64,000 bases of DNA from Pedobacter sp. AJM (GTDB lineage Bacteria; Bacteroidota; Bacteroidia; Sphingobacteriales; Sphingobacteriaceae): NCBI RefSeq assembly GCF_002197755.1, contig NZ_NHOT01000001.1, positions 496,001 to 560,000 on the forward strand, in the 5' to 3' direction. A model generated the notes under the pieces. The model was given only the letters and a program-made list of their open reading frames with translations, did no database searches and had not been told where the DNA came from. A program made the position numbers and the translations under genes. Shown here piece after piece: positions 52,263-60,790 of this stretch (the stretch's first letter is position 1; each line of letters opens with the position of its first letter).

Positions 52263-52431
52263 ATGGGCAAAGATAATATTTTAGCAGCAAGATGTGCGTA
52301 TCAGTATATGAGTATAAAGTATTAAGATTTAAGTATCGGGAGGTAAGTATTTAGTCCATTTTTCCGAAATCAAATCTCTTCCTCACCACACATAAAAATA
52401 AACTTTCAGCTTTTCGCTTTAGTCTTAAAGC

Positions 52432-53292
52432 TTAACTTCCTTTAGCGCTTCTGGTCATTTGTTCCAGCATGTCCCACATTTCATTTGGAATGGCTTCCAG
52501 GCCGTTCATTTGTCCGGCCCCCTGAAGCCATTCACCACCATCAATGGTAATCACTTCTCCATTAATATATCCAGAAAAATCACTGACCAGGAAGGCAGCA
52601 AGATTAGCCAGTTCCTGATGTTCCCCTACCCTTTTAAGTGGCACCCTGTTTTTAAAATCAAACTTTTTAGCTAAATCGCCTGGCAACAATCTTTCCCATG
52701 CGCCCTTTGTTGGGAATGGTCCTGGCGCAATAGCATTTGTTCTTATACCATACTTTCCCCATTCTACCGCAAGCGATCTGGTTAATGCCAAAACACCACC
52801 TTTTGCACAGGCAGAAGGCACTACATAGGCCGAACCAGTGAAGGCATAGGTGGTTACAATATTTAAAACCGTAGCCGCTTGCTTTTCTTTGATCCAGTGT
52901 TTCCCGAAAGCTAAAGTACAGTTTACGGTACCCTTTAAGACGATATCAATAATTGAGGAGAAAGCATTGGCTGATAGACGCTCTGTAGGTGAAATAAAAT
53001 TTCCTGCAGCATTATTTAGTAATACATCAACAGACCCAAACCGTTCCAGTGTTTTCGCCAGTACATGATCTACCTGTTCTGCATCACGAACATCGCAGGC
53101 AACAGCTAACACCTTTCCGCCGGTTTTTTCTTCCATCTCATCAGCTGTTTTCTGCAAAACTTCCTGCTTCCGGCTGGTGATGACCAGGTTAGCACCTAAC
53201 TTAAGAAAATAAATGCCCATTGCTTTCCCCAAACCCGTTCCGCCACCGGTGATGACAATGGTTTTTCCTTTTAAAGCATCTTCTCTGAGCAT
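52432..53292 (-). CDS. 2,4-dienoyl-CoA reductase (mitochondrial DECR1-like SDR)
   Basis: A 286-residue SDR starting at ATG 53292 (MLREDALKGKTIVITGGG); the ATG at 53313 lies within the repeat-rich leader. NNAAGNFISPTERLSANAF and VLKGTVNCTLAFGK match the mitochondrial DECR1 group. The Tyr/Lys pair 15 residues apart (TTYAFTGSAYVVPSACAK) replaces the normal YxxxK, as in DECR1. It reduces 2,4-dienoyl-CoA with NADPH in oxidation of polyunsaturated acyl chains. It lies 150 bp downstream of the enoyl-CoA isomerase gene, same strand. Confidence 0.9.
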   Translation of the reverse strand: MLREDALKGKTIVITGGGTGLGKAMGIYFLKLGANLVITSRKQEVLQKTADEMEEKTGGKVLAVACDVRDAEQVDHVLAKTLERFGSVDVLLNNAAGNFISPTERLSANAFSSIIDIVLKGTVNCTLAFGKHWIKEKQAATVLNIVTTYAFTGSAYVVPSACAKGGVLALTRSLAVEWGKYGIRTNAIAPGPFPTKGAWERLLPGDLAKKFDFKNRVPLKRVGEHQELANLAAFLVSDFSGYINGEVITIDGGEWLQGAGQMNGLEAIPNEMWDMLEQMTRSAKGS

Positions 53293-53442
53293 GGGTGAGT
53301 TGTAGTTTAACATATGAGGGTAAGTTGGTGAGGTGAGTTTTGGTGAGTTGTTTTTTGAGATTGTTTAATTGCTAAATTGTTTGCACTGGTAAATTGCCAA
53401 GGTGGGGAATCAATCATTGACACCAAACACCTCAAATCCAGG

Positions 53443-54204
53443 CTATTTACGCTGTAAATTGGCCAGAATGGTCTCTAAAATATGTCTTGTACCAGGCGAC
53501 CACCATTGTGCCAAGATCTTTTCTAACGTAACAGATTGATCGGCAGTCATCGCTGCAATTAATTCTTCACGGATATTGAGCTTGCTTTGCGACCAGGTAT
53601 TGCTTTCCTGTTCCATAAACTTTTTAATTTTCCGCTCAGCCGCAGTAAGCAGGCTTTCATTCTTAACCAGCTCATCAACCAAGCCAACCTTTAAAGCTTC
53701 TTCCGGACTAAATAACTTCCCTGTTAATAAACTGCGGGTAGCTTCTCCTTTTCCAATCCAAAAGGAATACAATTGAAAAATGCTATTCGGAACGATAATG
53801 CCTACAGGCACCTCATTCAGTCCGATGATGTATTGACCTTCAGCCATTACTCTTGCATCGCAGGCCAAAGCGATTACACAACCGCCTGCGGGGCTATGCC
53901 CACTAATTGCGGCAACCATCGGCTTTTTAAAGGCCACCAGATTTGCTGTAAATTTAAAAAAGAGTTGAAAAAATGATTTTGCTTCGGCTTCATTGTAACC
54001 ATAAAGTTCCACTAAATCTAAACCTGCAGAAAAAAATGGTGCTTTTCCGGTTAAGATGACACCACCGATATTGTCATCAGCAGCAATATTTTTAAGCATA
54101 TCATCCAGTTCGGAAATTAATTCCCGACCCAGTGCGTTTGATTTCCCCTTATCGAGGGTAATGGTAGCCAGGCGGTCTTTTACACTTACTTTAATTGTAT
54201 TCAT
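53443..54204 (-). CDS. Enoyl-CoA isomerase/hydratase, Delta3-Delta2-isomerase (ECI1-like)
   Basis: A 253-residue crotonase-fold enzyme. FSAGLDLVELYGYN (58-71) and SPAGGCVIALACDARVMAEG (104-123) match the oxyanion hole of mitochondrial ECI1, and Glu131 in GLNEVPVGI is the single catalytic acid expected for the isomerase; the second hydratase Glu is not apparent. It shifts cis-3 double bonds to trans-2 in unsaturated acyl-CoA. Together with the DECR1-like reductase downstream it completes the auxiliary set for oxidising unsaturated fatty acids. Confidence 0.88.
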   Translation of the reverse strand: MNTIKVSVKDRLATITLDKGKSNALGRELISELDDMLKNIAADDNIGGVILTGKAPFFSAGLDLVELYGYNEAEAKSFFQLFFKFTANLVAFKKPMVAAISGHSPAGGCVIALACDARVMAEGQYIIGLNEVPVGIIVPNSIFQLYSFWIGKGEATRSLLTGKLFSPEEALKVGLVDELVKNESLLTAAERKIKKFMEQESNTWSQSKLNIREELIAAMTADQSVTLEKILAQWWSPGTRHILETILANLQRK

Positions 54205-54285
54205 ATTAATAGTATCAGGATTTGAACATCAAGCACTGAAAAAATAAACTATGCTTGCATAATAACCAAATTTATCTATTTTTAT

Positions 54286-56979
54286 TTATTTAACCTCATA
54301 AGTATACACTTTTCTTGCCAGATGACCGGAGGCATCTATACCTTCAATGACCATTCGGTATGATCCGGGTTCATCAGCATTGTAAAACTCAAACCTGGCT
54401 TTTCCATCCTGCTGTGCGATGACCTGAGGATTCCAATAAATGGTTGTTCTTAAATCTTTGCCTTTGTTATTTGTTGCATCCTCATTATATTGTGGAGAAT
54501 AGAACACCCGCGAAACCGAGAATCCCTTTGGATTTAAACTTACGATTCCAGGTGCATAACGGTTGTAATTGGATGTTCCCCCGCCTCTTTTAGTGGTAAT
54601 AACCAGCACACCGCCCCCGCCTTGCGAACCATAAATTGCCGTGTTGCCGATACTTTTTAACAATTCTATAGATTCCACATCATTCGGAACGATATTATCC
54701 AGAAATTCGGATTCTACCCGCATACCATCTAAAACAATTGACATGGGCGTATTCTGGCTTCTCATCAGGTATGGTACACTTCCCCTGAAAATCACCCCTG
54801 GCAAACGGCCCTGCAAACATTGCGATAAGGTAATACAGGTTGATAAATTTTCACTGGTCATGATAAAATCTGCACGACCTGCGCCATTTAAATTCGCTGA
54901 ATTTTTAGCCGGATTTTTCTTTTCTGTAATCGTCACCTCATCCAGTTTAATGGTTCTGCCCAATAAGCCTAAACGTGTCATTTCATTAAAGTAGTTATCG
55001 CTTTCTTTAATGTATTTCATCAGGCTGTTATTGACATTGATTTCTATATCAGGGCTGTTTTTGCTTTTTGTAACCACCTGACCTGGCACCATATCGATGT
55101 TAATATCTACAAATTTACGCTCTGTTTTAGTGCGGGCCTGTACCACAAATTTGGTGCTGTCCCCAAAACTCAGGTGATCAAAAACAAACTTACCTTCTGC
55201 ATTGGTTACCGTATCTATGATAAAAGTTGAACCTTTAGTAGCCATTAACATCACCTTTCCACCGGCAACTGGTTTGTTTCCCTTCATAATGGTACCGGAT
55301 ATGGCTAAAGATTTTTCTGCACCGTATGTTATGGAAGGACCAATTCCACTGATCACATTTTTCCATAAAAATCTTCTCCACCCCTGTGTGAGCAGTAAAT
55401 TATCGAGTTCCTTTTGTGTAGCAACATCATCTTTTAAAAAATAATGGTTTGGTTTTTCCACATAGCCGGCAAGGTCTGAAGTTAACAGGAATGAGGTTAA
55501 AATATTGGTCTCATTGTCCTCATCAGGAGCAACTTTACTGGCATTGGTAACTGCCACAGAAAAACTGCTCACCTCGGGCTTTTGCTGATTTGTGGCATCG
55601 AACGTTACCGTTGTTTTTGCCTTTTTATTGTTTGAGACTGTTGTCGTATTTAAAGCGATATCCAGTTGATCTGCTTTATTTTTCACAAAAATCAGTCTTT
55701 CTGCTACAGGCTCATTAGTAGCGGAGAAAAGGGTGAATTGTACAATGCCACTTGGTAAATTCTTCTTCAGTATGTTAGCCATCAGCACCTGTTTATCCAT
55801 TTTTGCTTTAGATACATAGCATATATTTCCGGCTTGCTGTCCTACTACTTTTAACTCTGCTCCGTTAACCAAATCAGCACTTGACATAATTTTAAGGGAA
55901 ACTTTTGCTGTATCTAAATTATTAATCGCAATGGCATAACCGCTTTTTTGCGCTAACGGCATTTTGATATCCTTTGAAGAACCATCGGCAAACTTGATTT
56001 TGGCGGTATATACTTTACCGGCCTGGGCATTAAAAATAAAGTTGCCCATCCCAAGGTATGTGGTTTCAAAAGCGGTGACTTCCGCCCCTTTATCATCAAC
56101 GATTGTTCCTTTTACATTTTCACCATGGCCAGCGGCATTTACCGCTTTAATGGCGATCTTCTGCGGCAAATCTTCTATTAAATTTCCACCTTCGGGCAGA
56201 AACTGAACATCAACATCATTTGAAGTAGATGTAATGGGGATTGATTTTACCACTTTCTGCTTATTATCCAGCGTAATGGTGGCTATAATTTTCCCTGATT
56301 TATTTGAATTTGCCGTTGTATTTACAAAAGTAATTACGGCATCACCATTTACATTCGTTTTTGTTTTTCCCTTTTCAACTGATTTATAATCCAGCTGTAC
56401 ATCATAACTTACCTCACTGTTTTTATAAGCTAAACCTACTTTATCCTCAAAATGAATGGTTGCTGTAACTTTATCCGTATTATTTTCTCTTTTGAAATCG
56501 TATTGTGTGTCAGTGAAAACCTTATTTGCCCAGCTATTTCCAATTTTTATACTTTTGTCGAAGAAAAAGGCTGTGCCTAAATTCCGCATGTAATTGGTAT
56601 AAGCCCTGATGCGGTAATTGCCTTCAGAAAGCGTGTCAGCAAGTTTAAAATCCCCCCAGGTAATTCCACCCACTACAGGCAGTTTCAGCTGCTTTTTAAC
56701 AGAATCTTTCTCGTTAATCAACTCTACATAAAGTATTTCACTTAAGGCTGACGGTGCCGAAGATTTGGCATCCAAAACATAGGCCTTGAACCAGATATCG
56801 TCGCCAATGGCGTAATAAGGCTTATCTAAATGAAGATGCACTTTCTCTTGCGGATATTTGTTGGTATAATCTTCCAGCTTCTTCAGTAGCTGTGTAAACG
56901 GATCATCGTCCATTTTAAAGGCTGAAAAGCCAAGGATTATCAACAGAAAACTGAGAACGAGCCTGATGCTTAATTTCAT
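54286..56979 (-). CDS. MG2-domain and TonB-plug-domain surface/periplasmic protein
   Basis: An 897-residue exported protein starting at ATG 56979 (signal MKLSIRLVLSFLLIILGFSA). The N-terminal macroglobulin-like MG2 domain (EKVHLHLDKPYYAIGDDIWF, DTLSEGNYRIRAYTNYM) leads to several beta domains, one carboxypeptidase-regulatory-like (GTIMKGNKPVAGGKVMLMAT). A TonB-receptor plug follows (SQCLQGRLPGVIF, MSIVLDGMRVESEFLDNI, GVLVITTKRGG). No outer-membrane barrel follows; the end (GSYRMVIEGIDASGHLARKV) is another beta domain. It is monocistronic. Confidence 0.85.
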   Translation of the reverse strand: MKLSIRLVLSFLLIILGFSAFKMDDDPFTQLLKKLEDYTNKYPQEKVHLHLDKPYYAIGDDIWFKAYVLDAKSSAPSALSEILYVELINEKDSVKKQLKLPVVGGITWGDFKLADTLSEGNYRIRAYTNYMRNLGTAFFFDKSIKIGNSWANKVFTDTQYDFKRENNTDKVTATIHFEDKVGLAYKNSEVSYDVQLDYKSVEKGKTKTNVNGDAVITFVNTTANSNKSGKIIATITLDNKQKVVKSIPITSTSNDVDVQFLPEGGNLIEDLPQKIAIKAVNAAGHGENVKGTIVDDKGAEVTAFETTYLGMGNFIFNAQAGKVYTAKIKFADGSSKDIKMPLAQKSGYAIAINNLDTAKVSLKIMSSADLVNGAELKVVGQQAGNICYVSKAKMDKQVLMANILKKNLPSGIVQFTLFSATNEPVAERLIFVKNKADQLDIALNTTTVSNNKKAKTTVTFDATNQQKPEVSSFSVAVTNASKVAPDEDNETNILTSFLLTSDLAGYVEKPNHYFLKDDVATQKELDNLLLTQGWRRFLWKNVISGIGPSITYGAEKSLAISGTIMKGNKPVAGGKVMLMATKGSTFIIDTVTNAEGKFVFDHLSFGDSTKFVVQARTKTERKFVDINIDMVPGQVVTKSKNSPDIEINVNNSLMKYIKESDNYFNEMTRLGLLGRTIKLDEVTITEKKNPAKNSANLNGAGRADFIMTSENLSTCITLSQCLQGRLPGVIFRGSVPYLMRSQNTPMSIVLDGMRVESEFLDNIVPNDVESIELLKSIGNTAIYGSQGGGGVLVITTKRGGGTSNYNRYAPGIVSLNPKGFSVSRVFYSPQYNEDATNNKGKDLRTTIYWNPQVIAQQDGKARFEFYNADEPGSYRMVIEGIDASGHLARKVYTYEVK

Positions 56980-57059
56980 TTTAAGAAAGCTATAATAAAA
57001 ATATGCCTCAAGGTACAAAACTCAAGGCATATAATAATGAAGGTATTATGAATTTTAGC

Positions 57060-57596
57060 TTAGAACTTATTCTTCCACATCATACTTTCTACGGGACGGG
57101 TTGTTTTATGATTATACTTTGCATTGCCCTTTGTATTGTACATGGTTTCAATGTTTCCTTCCACTACAAAGTAGATTAATTGCCCGATGGGCATGCCGGC
57201 ATAAATTTTCACCGGTTGTGCAACTGATATCTCCAAAGTCCAGGTATTGCAGAAACCAACATCCCCTTTACCAGCGGTAGCATGGATATCGATACCCAGC
57301 CGGCCGGTGCTGCTTTTTCCTTCGAGAAAAGGCACATGGCTATGTGTTTCGGTATACTCCAAGGTTACCCCCAAATACAGCGTACCGGGATGGAGGATAT
57401 AACCATCCTTCGGGATTTCAAAATGTTCGATCTCATTATGTGCTTTTGCATCTAAAATGCGGCTTTTGTATGTAGCCAGGTATTTGCCTAAATGAACGTC
57501 ATATGAATTAGTTCCCAGGCATTCGCGTTTAAAAGGCTCAATGATAATGGTACCCTTATCAATTTCTTCCAATATCCTTTTGTCAGATAATATCAT
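57060..57596 (-). CDS. dcd: dCTP deaminase
   Basis: A 178-residue trimeric dUTPase-fold enzyme that deaminates dCTP to dUTP. MILSDKRILEEIDKGTIIIEPF, LGTNSYDVHLG, HPGTLYLGVTLEYTETH and the catalytic FLEGKSSTGRLGIDIHATAG (Ser/Arg/Glu set) are Dcd hallmarks, with QLIYFVVEGN near the end. It is adjacent to, and divergent from, the phosphopantetheinyl transferase gene (72 bp). It supplies dUTP for thymidylate synthesis. Confidence 0.96.
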   Translation of the reverse strand: MILSDKRILEEIDKGTIIIEPFKRECLGTNSYDVHLGKYLATYKSRILDAKAHNEIEHFEIPKDGYILHPGTLYLGVTLEYTETHSHVPFLEGKSSTGRLGIDIHATAGKGDVGFCNTWTLEISVAQPVKIYAGMPIGQLIYFVVEGNIETMYNTKGNAKYNHKTTRPVESMMWKNKF

Positions 57597-57668
57597 TTTT
57601 ATGCGTATTTTTGGCCTAAATTATTAATAAATTAAGATAATGTTGCATGCCAATCTCCAATTTTATAG

Positions 57669-58316
57669 ATGCCAATAGTTTATAATAAAAATCTTGATGA
57701 CCATTCGGTTCTGGCCATCTGGAAAATTGAAGAAACCGAGGAAGAAATGTTGGCCGGCCTCCAACTCAAGCAACACGAACGCGATATTATTTCTTCCTTC
57801 AATAATGGCAAAAGGCTCTTGCATTGGCTAAGTACGCGGCTTTTGCTGCGGAAAATGCTCAATACAGCCGATTATATTGATTGCCAGTTCGATGAAGACG
57901 GCAAACCCTACCTGGTAAATTCTGATTATCAGATCTCATTAAGTCACTCTTATGATTATGCTGCAGTGATCATTAGTAAGGAATTTGCCGTTGGTGTAGA
58001 TATTGAACTGATTAAACATAAGATTAAAAGCATTAAACATAAATTTCTGAGCGACATTGAACTTGCCCAGAAGCAAATTGGCAACAATACAGAAGGCCTC
58101 TATGTAGCCTGGTGTGCCAAAGAAGCCATCTATAAATGGCACGGCAAAAAAGGACTCGAATTTAAAAGAGATATTCATATTAAACCTTTTAAGCTAAAGG
58201 CTGAAGGAAATTTAAATGCCCTGGTGGAGTTACCGGGAGGCACCAGGGAATTAACGGTTAATTACTTTAAAACTAATGACGGTTATATGCTGGGTTATGT
58301 GGCAAACAAAGCGTAA
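57669..58316 (+). CDS. 4'-phosphopantetheinyl transferase (Sfp-like)
   Basis: A 215-residue Sfp-type enzyme. The Mg/CoA site is VGVDIELIKHK near residue 114, with WCAKEAIYKWHGKKGLEF near residue 157 carrying the conserved (W/F)xxKEAxxK. SLSHSYDYAAV precedes the GVDIE. It moves phosphopantetheine from CoA to acyl or peptidyl carrier proteins. At 215 residues it is the short Sfp form. lipB starts 12 bp downstream, so the two are one operon. Confidence 0.92.
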   Translation: MPIVYNKNLDDHSVLAIWKIEETEEEMLAGLQLKQHERDIISSFNNGKRLLHWLSTRLLLRKMLNTADYIDCQFDEDGKPYLVNSDYQISLSHSYDYAAVIISKEFAVGVDIELIKHKIKSIKHKFLSDIELAQKQIGNNTEGLYVAWCAKEAIYKWHGKKGLEFKRDIHIKPFKLKAEGNLNALVELPGGTRELTVNYFKTNDGYMLGYVANKA

Positions 58317-58328
58317 AATTTGATAAAA

Positions 58329-59057
58329 ATGAGTGAGTTGGAAGAAAAAGCCCTGGAAGTTAAACGGGTACCTACCCAATTTATCGATTGGGGTTTAACC
58401 GATTATCAGGATGCCTGGGACAGGCAGGAAAACCTGCTGAATAAAACAGTAGCCCTGAAAACCGAAAACAGGGTTAATGGTACGCAATTGCCTACACCTA
58501 ACTACCTTATTTTTAACGAACACCCTCATGTTTATACTTTAGGTAAAAGCGGACATCCAGACAATTTATTACTGGATGAAGACGGTCTTATAGAAAAACA
58601 AGCTACTTATTATAAAATTAACCGTGGAGGAGACATTACCTATCACGGACCCGGGCAAATTGTGGGTTATCCGATTCTGGACCTGGATAATTTTTTTACC
58701 GATATCCATTTGTACCTCCGCACGCTTGAAGAAGCTGTTATTTTAACCCTAAAAGATTATGGTATTGAATCTGGCCGCTACCCGGGCTATACCGGTGTAT
58801 GGTTGGATGCAGACAATGAAAAAGCACGAAAAATTTGCGCCATGGGCGTTCGTTGTAGTCGCTGGGTAACCATGCACGGCTTTGCCTTTAATGTAAATGT
58901 AGACCTGGATTATTTTAAGAACATTGTACCCTGTGGTATTGATGATAAAGCAGTGACATCTTTAGAAAAAGAACTGGGCTATAAATTGGATATGGAAGCG
59001 GTAAAGGGTAAATTGAAGCAGCACATTGCTGATCTTTTTAAAATGAAACTCATATAA
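58329..59057 (+). CDS. lipB: Lipoyl (octanoyl) transferase LipB
   Basis: A 242-residue enzyme that transfers octanoyl from octanoyl-ACP to lipoyl domains of E2 and GcvH. The start is ATG 58329 (MSELEEKALEVKR). LIFNEHPHVYTLGKSG, INRGGDITYHGPGQIVGYPI, the catalytic Lys in KICAMGVRC and Cys in IVPCGIDDKAV are complete. It lies 12 bp after the carrier-protein transferase gene. Along with the pdhB gene in this window it hints at lipoylated pyruvate dehydrogenase, but the genes are far apart. Confidence 0.96.
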   Translation: MSELEEKALEVKRVPTQFIDWGLTDYQDAWDRQENLLNKTVALKTENRVNGTQLPTPNYLIFNEHPHVYTLGKSGHPDNLLLDEDGLIEKQATYYKINRGGDITYHGPGQIVGYPILDLDNFFTDIHLYLRTLEEAVILTLKDYGIESGRYPGYTGVWLDADNEKARKICAMGVRCSRWVTMHGFAFNVNVDLDYFKNIVPCGIDDKAVTSLEKELGYKLDMEAVKGKLKQHIADLFKMKLI

Positions 59058-59122
59058 CTATATCCAAAAAACAATCCTGATCATTTCAAAACCCCAGTAA
59101 TTGGTTTTGCGTACATAAGAGC

Positions 59123-59848
59123 ATGAAAGTTTCGTTTCCGGTTATTTTATTTTCTTTGCTAACTTGGGCTTGCACTACAAAAAAAAGCATGTTATCTACT
59201 GATCAAACCACACCAGCCATCACCACGCCTGCACATAAAGAAAAACTATCCTACCTGGCCCTGGGTGATTCCTATACCATTGGCGAAGCTGTTGCACCAC
59301 AGGAATCCTTTCCTTTTCAGCTACAAGACTTATTAAGCGCAAAAAATTTAGATGTATCATCTCCAAGAATTATTGCCACAACGGGCTGGACTACCGATGA
59401 ACTTCAAAGCGCCATTAAGCAGGCTGATATTCAAAAAAAATATGACTTCGTTACGCTATTAATCGGGGTGAATAATCAATATAGAGGTTACCCGATTGAG
59501 CGTTATAAAGAAGAGTTCTCCGCATTGTTACAAAACGCAATTGTTTTTGCCAGCGGGAGAAAAGATCGTGTTTTTGTGGTTTCTATCCCTGATTGGGGCA
59601 GTACTCCTTTTGGAAAAGGTTCAGGTAAAGACATTAACACCATTGCTAAAGAAATTGATGCATTTAATGCCGTTAATCAAACTATCGCGCTGGCGGCTGG
59701 CGTGAGTTATACCGATATTACACCTGCTTCAAGAAATGCAGCTACAGATTTAGGGCTCGTAGCTAAAGACGGCTTACATCCCAGTGGTAAAATGTATGCC
59801 AGCTGGGCTGATGAATTATCCCCAAAGGTTTTAAAAGCACTGGACTAA
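59123..59848 (+). CDS. SGNH/GDSL-type hydrolase lipoprotein
   Basis: A 241-residue exported esterase-like protein. The N-terminus has a lipobox (LLTWACTTKK; Cys about 17), so it is probably an outer-membrane lipoprotein. Block I is LALGDSYTIGEAV (GDS with the nucleophile Ser near 49), block III is GVNNQYRG (GxN), and the catalytic DGLHPSGKMY (DxxH) is near the end. The substrate is unknown; relatives remove acetyl or acyl groups from glycans or lipids. Confidence 0.88.
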   Translation: MKVSFPVILFSLLTWACTTKKSMLSTDQTTPAITTPAHKEKLSYLALGDSYTIGEAVAPQESFPFQLQDLLSAKNLDVSSPRIIATTGWTTDELQSAIKQADIQKKYDFVTLLIGVNNQYRGYPIERYKEEFSALLQNAIVFASGRKDRVFVVSIPDWGSTPFGKGSGKDINTIAKEIDAFNAVNQTIALAAGVSYTDITPASRNAATDLGLVAKDGLHPSGKMYASWADELSPKVLKALD

Positions 59849-59933
59849 TCAGACAAATAGTTAGGTAATTGTAAATAAAAATTTTACTTTAGTTTAACTA
59901 TTTAAATCTAAAACCTTAAAAAAACAGAAAATT

Positions 59934-60449
59934 ATGAATGAGTATGAAGCAAGCGGAATAGCCGCAGGAATTGGTACGGGTATGATCATCTTATACCTGG
60001 CGATTATTGTACTATGGGTGGTTGGTATGTGGAAAGTATTTGAGAAAGCCGGGAAACCTGGCTGGGCGGCAATCATTCCGATTTACAATTTTATTGTAAT
60101 GATTGAAATTGTTGGAAAACCAATGATCTGGGTGCTTTGGTTAATTCTTCCTTGTGTAAATTTTGTTTTTATCGTATGGCTATACAATTTGGTAAGCAAA
60201 AGCTTTGGTAAATCAGAAGGCTTTACTGTTGGAATGCTTCTATTTCCATATATTTTCTGGCCGATTTTAGGTTTTGGAGATGCTAAATACTTAGGCCCAT
60301 CTGCAGCAGAAGCGCAAAACGGTGGTTTCGGAAACAATCCTTTCAATAACCCTAACAACCCGTTTAATACTCCAAATAATCCGTTCAACAACCCTAATGA
60401 TCCTTTCGGGAATAAACAAAATCCGAATGATGGTCAGGGTAATGTTTAA
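59934..60449 (+). CDS. DUF5684 membrane protein with C-terminal Asn-Pro-Phe repeats
   Basis: A 171-residue protein. The DUF5684 domain has three membrane segments (LYLAIIVLWVVGMWKVFEKA, AGKPGWAAIIPIYNFIVMI, VLWLILPCVNFVFIVW and FPYIFWPILGFGDAKYLG as a short fourth). After residue 130 the tail is a tandem repeat of NPFNNPN-type heptads and an Asn/Gly-rich end. This domain is often called a signal-peptidase-like membrane protein; its function is unknown. The DUF2752 gene starts 15 bp later. Confidence 0.8.
   Translation: MNEYEASGIAAGIGTGMIILYLAIIVLWVVGMWKVFEKAGKPGWAAIIPIYNFIVMIEIVGKPMIWVLWLILPCVNFVFIVWLYNLVSKSFGKSEGFTVGMLLFPYIFWPILGFGDAKYLGPSAAEAQNGGFGNNPFNNPNNPFNTPNNPFNNPNDPFGNKQNPNDGQGNV
60336..60407 (+). 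repeat. 21-bp tandem repeat encoding NPFNNPN heptads
   Basis: Three and a half in-frame 21-bp units (starts at 60336, 60357, 60378 and 60399) encode NPFNNPN, NPFNTPN, NPFNNPN and DPFG. The codons differ between units, so the repeat is kept at protein level. Confidence 0.85.
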
Positions 60450-60464
60450 ACTCAATTGATTACA

Positions 60465-60785
60465 ATGACATTTATATTTTGCAGCTCAATCAGCTTTTTT
60501 GATTGGCTGCAAAATCATTTATTAACCTGCCCTTTTAAAGCACTAACGGGAATTGATTGCCCCGGATGTGGTTTTCAACGATCATTGATTGCAATGTGCA
60601 AAGGTGACTTTGAAACCAGCTGGATGCTTTATCCTCCTACAATTCCACTAATATTTCTTTTCCTGACAGCCGGAATATTGTATAAATTTCCGGTCAAACA
60701 TCAATCATTGCTGCTTAAAACACTTATGCTGATTGTAGGGAATTTCGTTATGATTTCTTATATCTATAAAATGTTTATCCAATAA
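60465..60785 (+). CDS. DUF2752 membrane protein
   Basis: A 106-residue membrane protein starting at ATG 60465 (MTFIFCSSISFFDWL). The DUF2752 signature TCPFKALTGIDCPGCGFQRSL sits near residue 20: CP-x-K-x-LTG-x-x-CPGCG with paired cysteines, then two further hydrophobic segments (PTIPLIFLFLTAGILYKF, LMLIVGNFVMISYIY). Function is unknown; the pattern suggests a metal or redox site at the membrane. It is 15 bp after DUF5684, so likely co-transcribed. Confidence 0.88.
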   Translation: MTFIFCSSISFFDWLQNHLLTCPFKALTGIDCPGCGFQRSLIAMCKGDFETSWMLYPPTIPLIFLFLTAGILYKFPVKHQSLLLKTLMLIVGNFVMISYIYKMFIQ

Positions 60786-60790
60786 GCTGG

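Noticed and set aside
52268..52275. TATCTTTG as a firm purD promoter with leaderless mRNA
   Set aside because: The -7 box is exact, but no -33 TTTG lies 19-21 nt upstream, so it is mentioned under purD but not called as a feature.
54641..54994. 117-codon frame opposite the MG2/plug gene
   Set aside because: Shadow frame without domain features inside a well-supported gene.
57000..57030. Hairpin after dcd (ATGCCT/AGGCAT) as terminator
   Set aside because: Only six base pairs, with a poor inner stem; too weak to call.
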